Source: Branchiostoma floridae
Lineage: Eukaryota; Chordata; Leptocardii; Amphioxiformes; Branchiostomatidae
DNA: 64,000 nucleotides
NCBI RefSeq assembly: GCF_000003815.2
Contig: NC_049992.1
Location: 385,930 to 449,929 of the forward strand
Direction of reading: 5' to 3'
This document shows, piece after piece, positions 1-12,800 of this stretch (position 1 is its first letter; each line of letters opens with the position of its first letter). Both the position numbers and the translations under genes were made by a program. Under the pieces are notes generated by a model. The model saw only the letters and a program-made list of their open reading frames with translations. It did not search any database and was not told the DNA's origin.

Positions 1-173
1 AAACAAACATGTATCTGTATTTGTCCAATTTGTACTATTTTCCCCGCGACCTGTGGAGCCTGGTAGAGACTAAGAGCTTCATACGCACCTCAAACGGACT
101 TGAATATATACGCACGTGTGACCCCACCTTAACATGTCGCTGGAAATACAAGTTGGTTGAAATGTACCAAAAA

Positions 174-276
174 GACAGATAACACACAAGAGGAGTTAGC
201 CAGCACAAAACTCCAGTTCCTATTGTTGTAAACTTGTAGTTTTGGGCCGGCTAACTCCTCTGCTCTGTTATCTGTC
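174..276. repeat. Hairpin repeat
   Basis: Arms GACAGATAACA(C)AC-AGAGGAGTTAGCC and its complement near 248-276. The same arm occurs alone near 25025 and 46530, so it is a dispersed family. A second inverted pair (349-380 with 591-622) brackets the MITE at 425-580. Confidence 0.7.
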
Positions 277-424
277 AATCTCACAAAGAGTTTATTCATG
301 AATAACCACCAAAATGTAACATCTGTTTCACAGTACACAGTCCCACTAGCCTGGGTACCATCCCGGTAGTAGTTTGCTCCGATGTTAGCTTCTGCTACCA
401 AGAGAAGTTACTGTATATAGCATA

Positions 425-580
425 TACTGCAATTCACTTTGTACTAAATGTTCACGGTAAACGAATTATCTGGTATCGTCACCAAGACGAATTATTTGTT
501 ATCAGTAATGAAAAGTTCACGTTACAGTCGTCACCGTAAAAACCGTGAACCGTACATTGAAAAAATCAGGAATTACAGTA
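425..580. mobile_element. MITE, TACTGYAATTC family
   Basis: Terminal inverted repeats TACTGCAATTC / GAATTACAGTA around a palindromic interior rich in GTTCACGGT and ACCGTGAAC. A second copy is at 11759-11969. Confidence 0.75.
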
Positions 581-1178
581 ATTAACACTGGAGCAAACTA
601 CTTTCCGGTGGTACCCAGGCTAGAGTTCAATGTTCTTACTTTTTCCATGATAGTACACATGATTCTTATTATTAGCTATACCATCAAACTTGACACTCCC
701 TTGTCAAAATACATGATTTCACTTTGACTATGTCTACTTTTAAACAATGGCACATTTTGCAATGTCATGAAAACTTGTTGTTTGGCCACATGATTTCAAA
801 AAAATACACAGTCAAATTGCTTTGAATACACATGATTGTATCATTTGACAACTTATCTCAAAAAAAACCTCACGTTAGAATTCCTCAGTTATGATAAAAA
901 CCTAATTAAGTATCAAGCCCTGAAAATTATCTTTATTGTATCATTAACATAAACTCTGATAATTCCACTGCGTGCCATAATACCACCACATTAAAACATT
1001 GTTACAGAGGCCTTCTCAATATTGTCCTGAACACCTAGTACATATCTGAAGTGTATATACCTCAGGATTACTGATGTTTCATTGGTACATCTCTTTAAAA
1101 ATCATGTTGAATGCATGTCTTTTTCTCACATGGCAGTATTATGGCATCCAGATAAATAATGGAGTTGATGTTATATAA

Positions 1179-1200
1179 CAACAACAACAACAACAACAAC
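1179..1200. repeat. (CAA)n microsatellite
   Basis: About seven CAA units in AT-rich sequence. Confidence 0.9.
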
Positions 1201-2237
1201 TTTGGCAGTGAAGATTATCCATACATGATCTGAAGATTGTTAGCATATCATTTGATTTGCTATCACCAACCTAATATAAGCCTTAAACAATGTAGTAACA
1301 TTTTATTAGTTAAAAACTACCAGCTGCCTGTTAAGCGTTTAAAATGTGTTAAAACAAAACTTGAACAATACATTGGAATGCATGGCTGCCAATACATACT
1401 TCAGGTCTACTTGTAACATTATGTTATATTTCCACATAGACTTATCAGTACTATATTCAGTACAGTGAAAGAAAGACAAATTATGTGTTAAAAAGTACTA
1501 ATATTTGAAGATCTCACTGAATAAGAATCATATAGAAACTATCAAGAAAGCCTGATATTTCTAGGCCTTCCTACGGTGTACGGGGATCTAAAATTTGGCA
1601 AAAAAATTCGGCAATCGGCCAGAGGAGTCAATCCACGCTATGATTTGCATTCCCTCCCTCTCTGTCTGCGCGGCTGAACAACTCCTTTGGTAGCAAACCT
1701 CCCCTGACAAATTATTCTTCCTAATATGATAGCCAGCATAGTAACGTTAAGTCTTGTAGAGACTTAAGTGATATTTTTGGTGTCATCAGTGATTGGCAAA
1801 AACAGATCACACTTCAAGCAAAAGTGAAACATCACATAAACATACAAAAATGCAACATTTGGCAAACAAGAAAATTCACATCAACTTACAACATTTTCTA
1901 AGTTTTGGAGTAAAACTGGCCATACTTTTGATGAAACTGTGTATGAACTGTACATGTCTATTATATACTAAAACATTCAAACCAACTTTGTACATAAAAA
2001 CACATAAAAAAGAAGTGTCTTACAAGCTAACAGTCATTTTATACACCTTGGAAAGATAATCTCTACTACTAGTTCTACCCGTAATACTATCTCTACACAG
2101 TTGCTGTATCATTTGTTGTATAAACATCTGAAAGACATTTCATTATTTCTACAGTCTAATATGGCAAAATTGTTGGCAATTTACTGACCAAGAAAAAAAT
2201 GCTACCTTATGGGATGACGTTAACATTGCCTACAGTG

Positions 2238-2243
2238 TTTATT
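2238..2243 (-). promoter_or_regulatory. Candidate polyadenylation signal for the PLC gene
   Basis: An AATAAA hexamer on the minus strand about 390 bases past the TAG stop at 2637. Others occur further on. The stretch 590-2636 is AT-rich with no other coding signal and is treated as 3' UTR and downstream sequence. Confidence 0.35.
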
Positions 2244-2636
2244 TATAGTAGCATCTGTTTTGTTGTAGTATCTACTTTGTTCTTACAATAAAGCAATATT
2301 TGAACACATTTTGCTATTATATATAATATCAATGGAAGGAAATATAAATGTTAGGAAAGGACAGTGACAAATTCAGAAAAACAGGTCATACAGAAACTCA
2401 AAATATTTTGAGATGTAACAAAATGTAAAGGAAGACAGAAGAACATCTGATTCAGTATTAACCTTTCCACAGCTGAGGTAGCCTTATGGCACGAAATTTG
2501 TATCAGTTATGGCATAGGAAGCAGTGCTGAGGTTAAATTAAGACATAGCACTGTTCAACAGTAGTATTATATATAAAGTGCATGGTTATAATTATAGTCA
2601 TCCATACTGTACACTGTTACCACTACGTTTTCAAAA

Positions 2637-3866
2637 CTATACATTGAGTAGAAAGTATATCTCTGGCTCTTCCTCCAACTTGCCGTTCCCCCTGTCCCCC
2701 TGTGGGGAAGCCATGGGCACAATGTCAGGGGCTGTGCCAGGTGTTGAGCACGCCCCCTCTGGAACTCCCCTATCCTCCAGCCTTGGTGTGGGGTTTTCTA
2801 TGTACCCGGGTATATAGGACCCGGTGCTGTGCCGGTACTGGTAGATAGGGGGAGTGGGAGGCCTGTTTCTCCTTGGTACAGCCTCTGCCTTTGCTGTGAG
2901 AACAAATACAGCATCGCCTGTCCTCCTAAAGCTGCTCGTATCCGCATCCAGGGAGGCGGACTCGGACTGAGTCCGCTTCCTGCTAGCGATGTGCTTCACA
3001 CGACTCTCACTCCGGCTCGAGAAAGTCAGCTTTTTGGGCGTGGACGTCTTAGGTTCCAGTCTTGAGGAGGGTTGAGGTAGCGCGCGTTCCTCGGGTGTGA
3101 ATGTTGTGAGCTTGATGAGTTCCTGTTCTAAAGGCTTCTTCGGCATGACAGGCCCTCGGAGGGGAGAGAACCGTTTCTGTTCACGCATCTTCTTGGTGAT
3201 GAAGCTCTTGCTGATGGTCTTGTACTTGCTGTCGAACTTGTTGCAGTGGATATCCTCCGACGTGATGTCGCCGAGGCTTTTCGACTTCCCGTTCGTGTCA
3301 AAGCACGCGGTTTCGTCGCTGACTGGTACAGTTTCCGTTAGAACATGTACATCCATCGCTACAGACTTTTTGTTTTCTCCTGCGTAAGATTCATCAGAGG
3401 TACTTTCTACAGTTCTTGACGTCGCTGGTTCATTTTCAGCTGCAGCTTCGTACAGTTCCGAAGACGAGACAATGTCTTCTTGTACAGTTTCCTTACTTTC
3501 CACTACAGAAACTTCGTTTTGAGACTCGATAGATGTTTCTGAAGACGTGTCCGACGATATTTCCACACTTTCCAACCCCACATCCGCAGCAGGGCACGGC
3601 GGAGACTTGGAGATTTTTTCCTTCAACTTTTTCATCTCAACCTCGTCTTTCGGTGGCTGCAATTCCTTTGCCGATGGAAGATCTGAAGGTGTTTGGTGGA
3701 TCGTTGCGTCGTGATCCGGCCTTTTCTCCAGTTTTGCCTCCCCCAGGATCTCAGCAGCCCTTCTCTCCTCCTCCTCCAAGCTCAACAGTTCCTGGTCGAT
3801 GCTGTCATTGGTTGTGTCGATGACTGTGTCCAGCGAAGACGTGCTGCTCGAGACAGATTCAGACAC
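2637..3866 (-). CDS. PLCH: PLC-eta last exon, tail and stop
   Basis: 409 codons and a TAG stop. It opens [20 protein letters not shown], is rich in Ser/Glu with repeated VVESKE- and SSDTSSE-like acidic clusters, then becomes Arg/Pro-rich ([20 protein letters not shown]) and ends [12 protein letters not shown]. The hydrophobic-acidic last residues could be a short docking tail, but no consensus PDZ ligand is obvious. The acceptor is TTCCTTCCATCAG. Confidence 0.85.
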   Translation of the reverse strand: MSESVSSSTSSLDTVIDTTNDSIDQELLSLEEEERRAAEILGEAKLEKRPDHDATIHQTPSDLPSAKELQPPKDEVEMKKLKEKISKSPPCPAADVGLESVEISSDTSSETSIESQNEVSVVESKETVQEDIVSSSELYEAAAENEPATSRTVESTSDESYAGENKKSVAMDVHVLTETVPVSDETACFDTNGKSKSLGDITSEDIHCNKFDSKYKTISKSFITKKMREQKRFSPLRGPVMPKKPLEQELIKLTTFTPEERALPQPSSRLEPKTSTPKKLTFSSRSESRVKHIASRKRTQSESASLDADTSSFRRTGDAVFVLTAKAEAVPRRNRPPTPPIYQYRHSTGSYIPGYIENPTPRLEDRGVPEGACSTPGTAPDIVPMASPQGDRGNGKLEEEPEIYFLLNV

Positions 3867-6800
3867 CTGATGGAAGGAATAAATGAATCATTCAATGAAT
3901 GAATGAAATCGGCGAATGGATTTATTTGCAGACACATGGCAGCCAGAGGATAAATTACGTATTACAGTACAAACGTTGTACTAAAAGACCCTCAAGTTGA
4001 TAAAATTAAAATATCAAAATCTATGGGAAAAAGGAAAAAGAGTATGCGGGGAGACAACATTAGACAACCTAACTTTACATTGTGCCTATGTAGTGATATA
4101 AAGCTTGTTAGTCCGAAATCTTGTATGCAAGATACTAAGTGCTACGAAGGGCCGTGGAGGAACAAGTGCTGTGAAAGAGGCTCTCTAACTCTGGATTGAT
4201 TCAATCAAAATGGTGTATCATTACGATAGAAACTTCACTTATGATAGTTAAAGATTGTCTATTACAGAATAAATGTTCTCAGATCTCACCTCAGACAAGT
4301 CGCTGATTTCGTCCCAAAGCGAGTCCCCGAAAGTCGCGTTTGTTTTCACCGGGGAAGACGGGCTGTCTGACGAGCTGTCGGAAGACTCCTCCTTTGTCTT
4401 TTCTTTCTTTGTTTCCTTCTCCTTTTCTTCTGGTGAAGTTTCCTTTGTCTCAACTTCAACATGAAGATTAGAAACTATTGTTAGATCTTTACTTTTATCT
4501 TTTTCTTCGGTTGTGCTTTTGTCCTCTTTGACCTTTGCACTTTCAGTTGCCACGGGAACAAAATCATCAAAGTTCTCATCTTTGTCCTTCTGTTGTTTTG
4601 GAGCGTTGTCTTTTTCCTCGGATTTGTCCTGAGGAGGCTTCGTGTCGTCTGATTGTGCTTCACTCAATCCCTCGTTCCTCTCTGAGACATCTGTGGCGGG
4701 CAAACTTTCTTCCTCGTGTTGAAGCGGTTTGACGACAGCTTTCCTCGGGCGCGTGCCCTTCCGGTGACCTCTGGGCGACCTTCCTCCCAGCCTGCTGCCG
4801 TCCTTACCGGACGGGCTGTACTCCGTTGCCATGGCAGCCAGGTATGACTCGCGCCTGCTCCGTATCTCCTTCAGACGGACGCTCTTCTTGGCTCTCTCCA
4901 GGAGCAGTTTGTACTCATCCGTTCTGTTGGAGAAATAAAAACCAACAACTTTATTCTACAAGAACATCAATTCGATAAAAATTCGAACAAAAGAACTCTG
5001 TTCCCTTGAACCTATGATTTCATAAAAAGCAACGGCGGCCAAAGAGTGTGTTCTACTTAATTGATGGAAGCCTGTGTGATACAACTAAGAAGTCTGTGTG
5101 ATGCGGAAAGTTATCACCCGGTCCGGAACACCTGTATCGAACGTTATCGCAGCCCAGGTATGACATAAAAGTTTATACTTAACATACCTGTTGGTGAAGT
5201 CTTCAGTGGCCAGGATCCTCTGGAGGTCCTCTGGTGCCTGCTGCAGGTACTGCAGATCCTCTTCACTGAGCAGTCCATTCACAAACGGGGGGGAGTCCTT
5301 GTTGAACAGGATGGGAGGGGAGCTACTCGCCGATCTGTCCCCTGTTGGCGTCTCGCTTCTTTTCAAGTCTCCATTGCTCTCGTCTTTTTCCTCAGTTGCA
5401 TCGTGAAGTTTCTCATCTTTGGCACCATCTTGCGAAGGAGTCTTAACATCCTGGTCGGAAGACGTCTTGCTCTCTGTGCTCACGATGTCTGAAGGAACAG
5501 GACCTTGGCGGCTCCTTCTCTCTGCCCTGCTTCTTGAAGGAGGCCTCTTGCGTTGCCGTGTCTCTGTGAGGTCCTCTGCTCCGTGGACCACTCGGTTGAG
5601 GATGGAAGACTGCGAGTCCCGTCGGTGGGGACTCTGGTTCGCACTCCGCTCTTCCAGCTCTGGAGGAACATCCACCGGCACCTCCCTGTACCCCTGGACA
5701 GCGGCAACGTTCGCTGTCCTCCTAATGATAATGACCATAATAATAATGATGATCTTTATTTGCATGTTCTTGCCCACATGGGCTAAATGCAGTGAATCGA
5801 TAGTATTACATGGAATACTAAAGGCTAGATACTATTACAGTCTGATAAACAAAACATCTGGAGCTATGCTATCACTATAACTAAAACTAATAATGATAGT
5901 ATAGTTTTTATCAATCTACTTTAAGTTTATCAAACTTTCTCTTTTATTTGCACGCTCACATCAGTTAAGAGGTTCCCAGAGGATATCATCCATATCATCA
6001 AATCAACATGGCCTAAAGGGAAAAAAATAAAGACCTTTGATCGTTCTCCGCCCTTCTCCGCCGCTCCGATCCGGTGTACTCTCTCTCGTCATGTAAGCGG
6101 TCGGCGCTGGCGTGGCGGAACAGCTGGGCGTTGTCCGGCCGTTTGGCGGGAGATACGGGCGGGGTGCCGGCCTGGCGCAGTCTGTAGGGGGCGGAGTACA
6201 TGTAGGTTCCACTGTCCTGCAGAGGGAAATGGAGATAAAGCTTTAGCATGAAAATTCATCAACCAGAACCCACCTGGTCACCCCAAGAGGAGATGGGTAG
6301 ACAACGTCAAGGAGGATATTCGTAAACTGGACATGCAAAAGGCCACCCCCTTTGACAGAGGCGCAGCCTGTAGGGTGGTGAGTACATGTAGGTTCCACTG
6401 TCCTAAAGAGGGAGAGGAAAATTTTAGTATAAAATTCACATCTGTAAATATTGCTGTTTGCTTTAAAGCCATGTCCGAGCATTATACACGAGTCAGGGGT
6501 AGGAGGAGCCCCTTGCATCCTTAGTCGGAAGTCTTCCTAGGAGACAGAAACTCCAAATAACACACCTGCATCTTAAAAAGATGAAGCTTTATTGGTAAAA
6601 AAAGTCAAGGTAGTCCCATAGCCTTTTTAAGGCCATAGAGGCAGTGGGTTGTTATCCACAGTGTGTCTAGGGCACAGTATTACAAGGTTGAGCCCATCCC
6701 TCTCCTTCCCCTGCCTTTTACCTCCCCACCCGAAGTCAGGTACTCATTTTGAGAATGTCATTCCATCCCCTTCATTTCTAAAAGATAGTATTTAAAGGAT

Positions 6801-9800
6801 AGCTGAGATTGACTAGGGAAAGAAGGGGAGGATCACTAGCGTCTGTGAAGGCTAGGGCTATGGCATTAAGACATTCATGAAAACTTTAAACATTTTATGA
6901 AGATAATTTTTATTATGAGATCTTTAATGTCTTGTTACCTGGAGATGTTTGTAAGCCGTTCTCTGCTGGTTGTCCTGAGGAGGTTGGTACGACTCCTTGT
7001 GCACGAGAGGCGCCTTGTCCTTCCTGGTTCTTCCCGCGTTCTGTTTGGGGCGCGTGCCCTGGATGTAGAACGCTCGGCCCATCTCAGGCCGCTTCTTCTC
7101 GAATTTGACACCTTTCTTGGCGACGACTTTGTCGTGGTCGACCATGGTTTCTGTTTGTTTTCCGTTGGCGAGTTTTTGAGTAGCGTTCACATGGGGGTAA
7201 CCTTGACCATTGACGTGCTGAATGGGCTCCTGTTGAAATGCAGTTCCACTCTGTCCTGGTAGGTGGCCCTGCTGAATGGACTCCTGTTGAAATGCAGTAC
7301 CACTCTGTCCTGGTAGGTGGCCCTGCTGAATGGACTCCTGTTGAAATGCAGTACCACTCTGTCCTGGTAGGTGGCTCTGTTGAACGTATTCTTGTTGAAA
7401 TGCAGTTCCAATCTGACCTGCAAGGTGGCTCTGCTCTAGAAGCTCCGTTTCCTCGGTGATGACGTACTCTTTGTATTCCTGCGCTTTTTGGTCCCACAAC
7501 TCCGTCAGGAAACCTGCAAGGAAATGAAAAAATTGAAAGAAATTGAAAATATGATTGCAGTTTGAAACCATCATCTGTCAATTTGATATCAATAGAGACC
7601 CTGTCTTAAAACTACAGATATAGGCTACCCCAAGAATAAAAGTGAACTAGCGTTACACGTTTCATGACGTGCCAATAAAGTAGTTACAACCAAAACACCA
7701 ACATTTCATCCGTGAATAGTTTCATCTGGTTGGCAAATAACACTCCATGTATAACAAAGCTCTTCATTCACAACGAGGCGTTTTTCAAGAAACGACATTT
7801 CGAAGACCGTCTGTCATCTTCTTTAGGTCAACAATGACTAGTTCACTTAGCACTGCAAAAACCTTTAACAGTCTCTTGAACAACATGTGGTTGTGAGTTA
7901 ACACAGGGCTCGAAATAATGGGGTTTTGTGCACCCATGTGCGCCCAAAATTGGAGCTGAGCTCCTAATTTTTTTCCATGGGTGCACAGGGTGCACCCAGA
8001 TATTTTCATAGGCTTATGTAGGTAAAGATGTCAGTATACTGATAAACGCCATATTCTTGACATCTATTTGTTTTAAAAATAATGTCTGCCATAGTACTTG
8101 TTTAAGAATTTGACATTGGAATTTGTGTTTATCAATATTTTCAATGCTCCAAAGTTTGCACTTAGTTTATTATGATATTCTACATTATTTATGTGGTGCA
8201 CCCAAAATTTTTTTGGTGCACCCAAATTTTTAGACTGGGTGCACCAGTGCACCTAATCATAAAAATGAATTTCCAGCCCTGGAACAACTTTCATGCACTG
8301 CTTGTTCCAGGGGACGCAAAAATGCGTGGCATCAAAAAATCTCCAAAATTCTAGATGGACTTGCCTGCGATGGAGGTGTCTTCTACGATGAAGGAACACC
8401 GGTTGTCTCCTGGTGTCTGGGCGGGAGACATCCTGCGTCTTAGTCTCAGCTGGTCTTCTGGGATCCTACCATTTCCTTAAGCAGAAGAGCAGAAACAATA
8501 AGAAACTGGCAAGGTGTGAGAAATTCCACCACCAAAGACTGTGTAAGCATTATCTTATATCTTATACTGTATAGTCTCTTGTAGAGTATGCAGATGTTGT
8601 ATGCATGAGCAGCATAACTAAAGACAGTACTGAATTGACTGAATAGGTAGTTTATTTATTGTTAGGGTAGTTGGCTCAGAATCCAGAGGCCCTAGGTTTG
8701 AATCCCCAGCAGATCCCAATGTTGTGCCCATGGGAAAGGCAGTTACCACCAATCTCCTCACTCCACTCTGGTGACAATAAGTATGTCTCCAGGACCCGTC
8801 CCTTCGTCCCAGGATTGAAATCTGCTTGTTGACAACTTTATGATGAAACTGTTCAAAATCTATTTCCATGATACTGAAATGACATATTTAACAAGGAAAA
8901 TCAACAACATGGTCTCCCAAACAATGAGTTGGACCGAAAAAATTTCAGAGCTGGAGACAGTCATGACCTATATATATATCTAGCTAGGGAAATCCTCTTG
9001 CGCAAGGGGCATAAAGCCAAAGGTCCCATTTTGAGGAGAGCCACATTTTGAGCTACAATACGGCACATTACTGAAGAGACAGTACAGGTCATCTAAGAAG
9101 ACAAGCTGCAGTTGAACAGTGAAAGTCCAGTGAAGGTGTGCCTACCTGGCCCAGGTGTTGCCCAAACGGCGGGACTTGCGACCGTCCCGTCCCCCCTCAC
9201 CATCGTCAGATGGTTCGGCCGGGCTTGACCTTTGCCCCCAGCTGCCCACACTGCAGGGCTTGCCACGCTGCCGTCCCCGCGTACCATGGAGACGTTGGCA
9301 TCGCGGGAATCCACCGCGGGTTTGTGTTCCTGCTCGTCGGAAGTAGTAGAAGCACTGTCACTCCCTGAAAAGGATCATTATTAGTTAGTAAACAAACTGG
9401 AGCCAAAAAACTATTTGACAATGTTCACTATACAAGGAATCTGTACACAATAATAATGATAAGTTAAACTCATATTGATAATGAACTGTTTTTGCATCGT
9501 TAGCGGTTTCTATCTAAGCTAATTTGAGCAACGAAAAAACAATAAAACGTAGATTCTCTTGCACAAGCAATCGGGAATCCGCCGCGGGTTTGTGTTCCTG
9601 CTCGTCGGAAGTAGTAGAAGCACTGTCACTCCCTGAAAAGGATCATTATTAGTTAGTAAACAAACTGGAGCCAAAAAACTATTTGACAATGTTCACTATA
9701 CAAGGAATCTGTACACAATAATAATGATAAGTTAAACTCATATTGATAATGAACTGTTTTTGCATCGTTAGCGGTTTCTATCTAAGCTAATTTGAGCAAC

Positions 9801-12800
9801 GAAAAAACAATAAAACGTAGATTCTCTTGCACAAGCAATCGGGAATCCGCCGCGGGTTTGTGTTCCTGCTCGTCAGAACCAGTAGAAGCACTGTCGCTCC
9901 CTGAAAAGGATCATCATCAGTTTCTGTGTGACACTGTGTACAAACTCAATTCAAGAACATTCAACCCAGGCTTTTAGCCAGGCATGTGTCAACGCGTCAT
10001 CTGGACGCACTTTTCTTGGAATAACAAGAAATTTGATGCCCCTGGACGCCCTTACACTTGGGAGAAAATCGTCTGACAAGCATGAAATTCTGATTGACCA
10101 GGGATGCTACCAGGTCATTTGTGGTCACAGTCTTCTACTGTGACCACAAATGACCTGGTAGCAGTCTTCTACTGTGACCTCTGGAACAGTATTTTTGCCT
10201 CTTGGGATACCTAAGAATGCACTTTTTTAACTTAAAATCATCAAAAACTCTGCACCATGGAAGGTGGATGCCCCAGACCCCCCCTTCAATAGTCACTTAC
10301 CGCGACTCACCAATAAGTTTCGACTCCCTATTTTAAAATCCTAGCTAAAAGCCTGATTCAACCCTTGCTTCGCCTATTGGGCCAGCTGGTCCTCACTCGT
10401 AGTGAGCAATTGGGCTGGTCTCAATCATGATGTTTCTGACCTAGGGAGAAGAGATTCTGCTACTATAACAATGCAACCCGTAACCTTGGAGACGTCTTTA
10501 GGCCACACCTTGAAGTGACCTTCAGGTCTTGTGACCTTTACGTAAAAAACTCATCATACAAAAAAATCTAAACACAAGGCTCGTTCTACTATATTGTAAT
10601 TTCATCATTCTTAATTAAGTTTTTGTTCAAGCAGCATGATTAAGAAACAGTTACAGGACTGTCACTTATCTTCAAAAGTATAGATCCTAGTTAGAAAGTG
10701 CAACTATTGTCTTGGTTATGGGACATTGTAGGACAAAAAATCATTAAGATGTAAAAATGAAAACAGTAGGCTGAGAGGAAATCTCAAATCTGGTAATATT
10801 CATTCCCTAAAACTGTGTGTACCAAGATTTCCCCTTGTTGTTCTGCCAATAAAACACCATTTCTAGATCAGGCCTAACCACAATATGGCTATGATCAACT
10901 GTTGATTCTCGACACTCGTGTAGCGTTGTGTGTGGTGCAACTGGTCGAGTGTTCAGCTCGGAATCTAGAGGTCCCGAGTTCGATACTTGCATTGCTGTGC
11001 CGACGTTGTGCCCTTGGGAAAGGCACCCTACACGACCCTCCTCACTTCACCCAGGTGTAAAAATGGGTACATGACTTCGGTCCGGGAGGTAAAAAAGAAA
11101 AGACTTCCTTTACCGTCTGTCTGTACTGTGCATGTGGCACTGTTAGTATAAATTACCAACTTGAGTGCAGTGTCACATTGTCCTCGTCTGTCCAAAATCG
11201 AAATAGAAAAAAACAAAAAAACAAAAACTGTTGATTCCACATACCTGACCCGAGATGCCACCTGGGCATGGTGAGTTTCCCCAGACGTTTGGTGAAGTTG
11301 ACAGCCGGAGGTTTCTTAATGATGGGAGCAGACGTCTCCCGGAAGGAGCTGCCTTGTCTTAAGCTCCAGTTCCTTGTGATGAAGTTCTTGATCCCCGTCC
11401 GATACTTGCCCTGAACAAGATCATTTTGAAATTTCTTTAAGAAACAGAAAAGTAGACAATGTTCTTTCTTTAAGTTGTGAAATAAATATTGTTCTCTTTT
11501 TCATTTTCTTTTCCGCTATGCCAAAAAGCAGTTACTCACTCTTTCGTCACTGACAAAAGACACCAGATGTTGTCTGAAAAGTCTCCCCAGTTCCAAAATC
11601 ATACCCAGTTGCATGACTAACTGCTTTTTGGCGTATCTTATTACCTGGATGTCTAACCTTCATCAACGTTTTTTTTTCAGTTAGCTTTAATTTCTCTCGA
11701 ATTCCATTCATTCGCAACATTATATACCAGTTACAATTTCAGTATCCAGGACAGCTACTACTGTAATTCCTCATTTTTTCACTGTAATGTTATGTTCACG
11801 GTTTTCACGGTGACGACTGTAACGTGAACTTATCATTACCGATAAAATATAATTCACAGACTTTTTTCATGCGCACTTGCCTCGACAGTGAACATTTAGT
11901 TCCGAGAACAAGTTCAATTTTCTCAGACCGTGAAAATTTGGTACCGTGAAGATAAAGTGAATTACAGTATTTCAATATTTAGGACAGCAACCATTCAGTA
12001 CCCAGGACAGTTACTGTTCCAATATTTAGGACAGTAACTATTCAGTACCAAGGACAGCTACTGTTCCAATATTTAGGACAGTAACTATTCAGTACCAAGG
12101 ACAGCTACTGTTCCAATATTTAGGACAGTAACTATTCAGTACCAAGGACAGCTGCTGTTCCAATATTTAGGACAGCAACTATTCAGTTCCTGAGTTGTAG
12201 CCAGCCAGAAACCATTTTCCATTCTGCAGCTAGGGACGGAAAAAAATTAACCCTCAAAATGCAGGAAATAGCGTTTCAGAGGGTCTAGATTTCAAAATTT
12301 TCCTTGGGAGCATGCCCCGGATCCCCGTCAAAGGATGGAAGGACGGGTGCTGGCTACAACCCTGAATCAGGACAGCTACTGTTCCAATATTTTGGACAGC
12401 AACCAATTCAAAGCCATCTCTTACCTTGCCCTGGTAGTCAGTCACCGAGACATGCACAAAGATGGAAGCAGGATGTCCCTCCATGTGGACATGTCTGTAG
12501 CCTGGGAAAATGGAATGTTTTACAAAAACTTGTGAATAAGTATACTGGGCAAAAACAAAATGGTAAACTTGTTTGATTACATATCCAAACTGGTCAGGAA
12601 CAAAAAATATGATATAAAGACAACAAAACATACAAAAATTGTCATGAGCATAATTTTTGTACATTTCTTGATACACACTTTTCTTTTTCATTTTCAGAAA
12701 CAGGCCAGTTGGGCCCCACTTTGGAAATGTGGCCGTGGCATTGCAGGGGGCTAGAATAATTATTAAACCTGCTGACTTACATGTTACTTTCATTTAAACT

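Noticed and set aside
129..401. Open frame of 90 codons on the minus strand
   Set aside because: It crosses a hairpin repeat that occurs elsewhere in the window and has no splice sites or protein-like composition.
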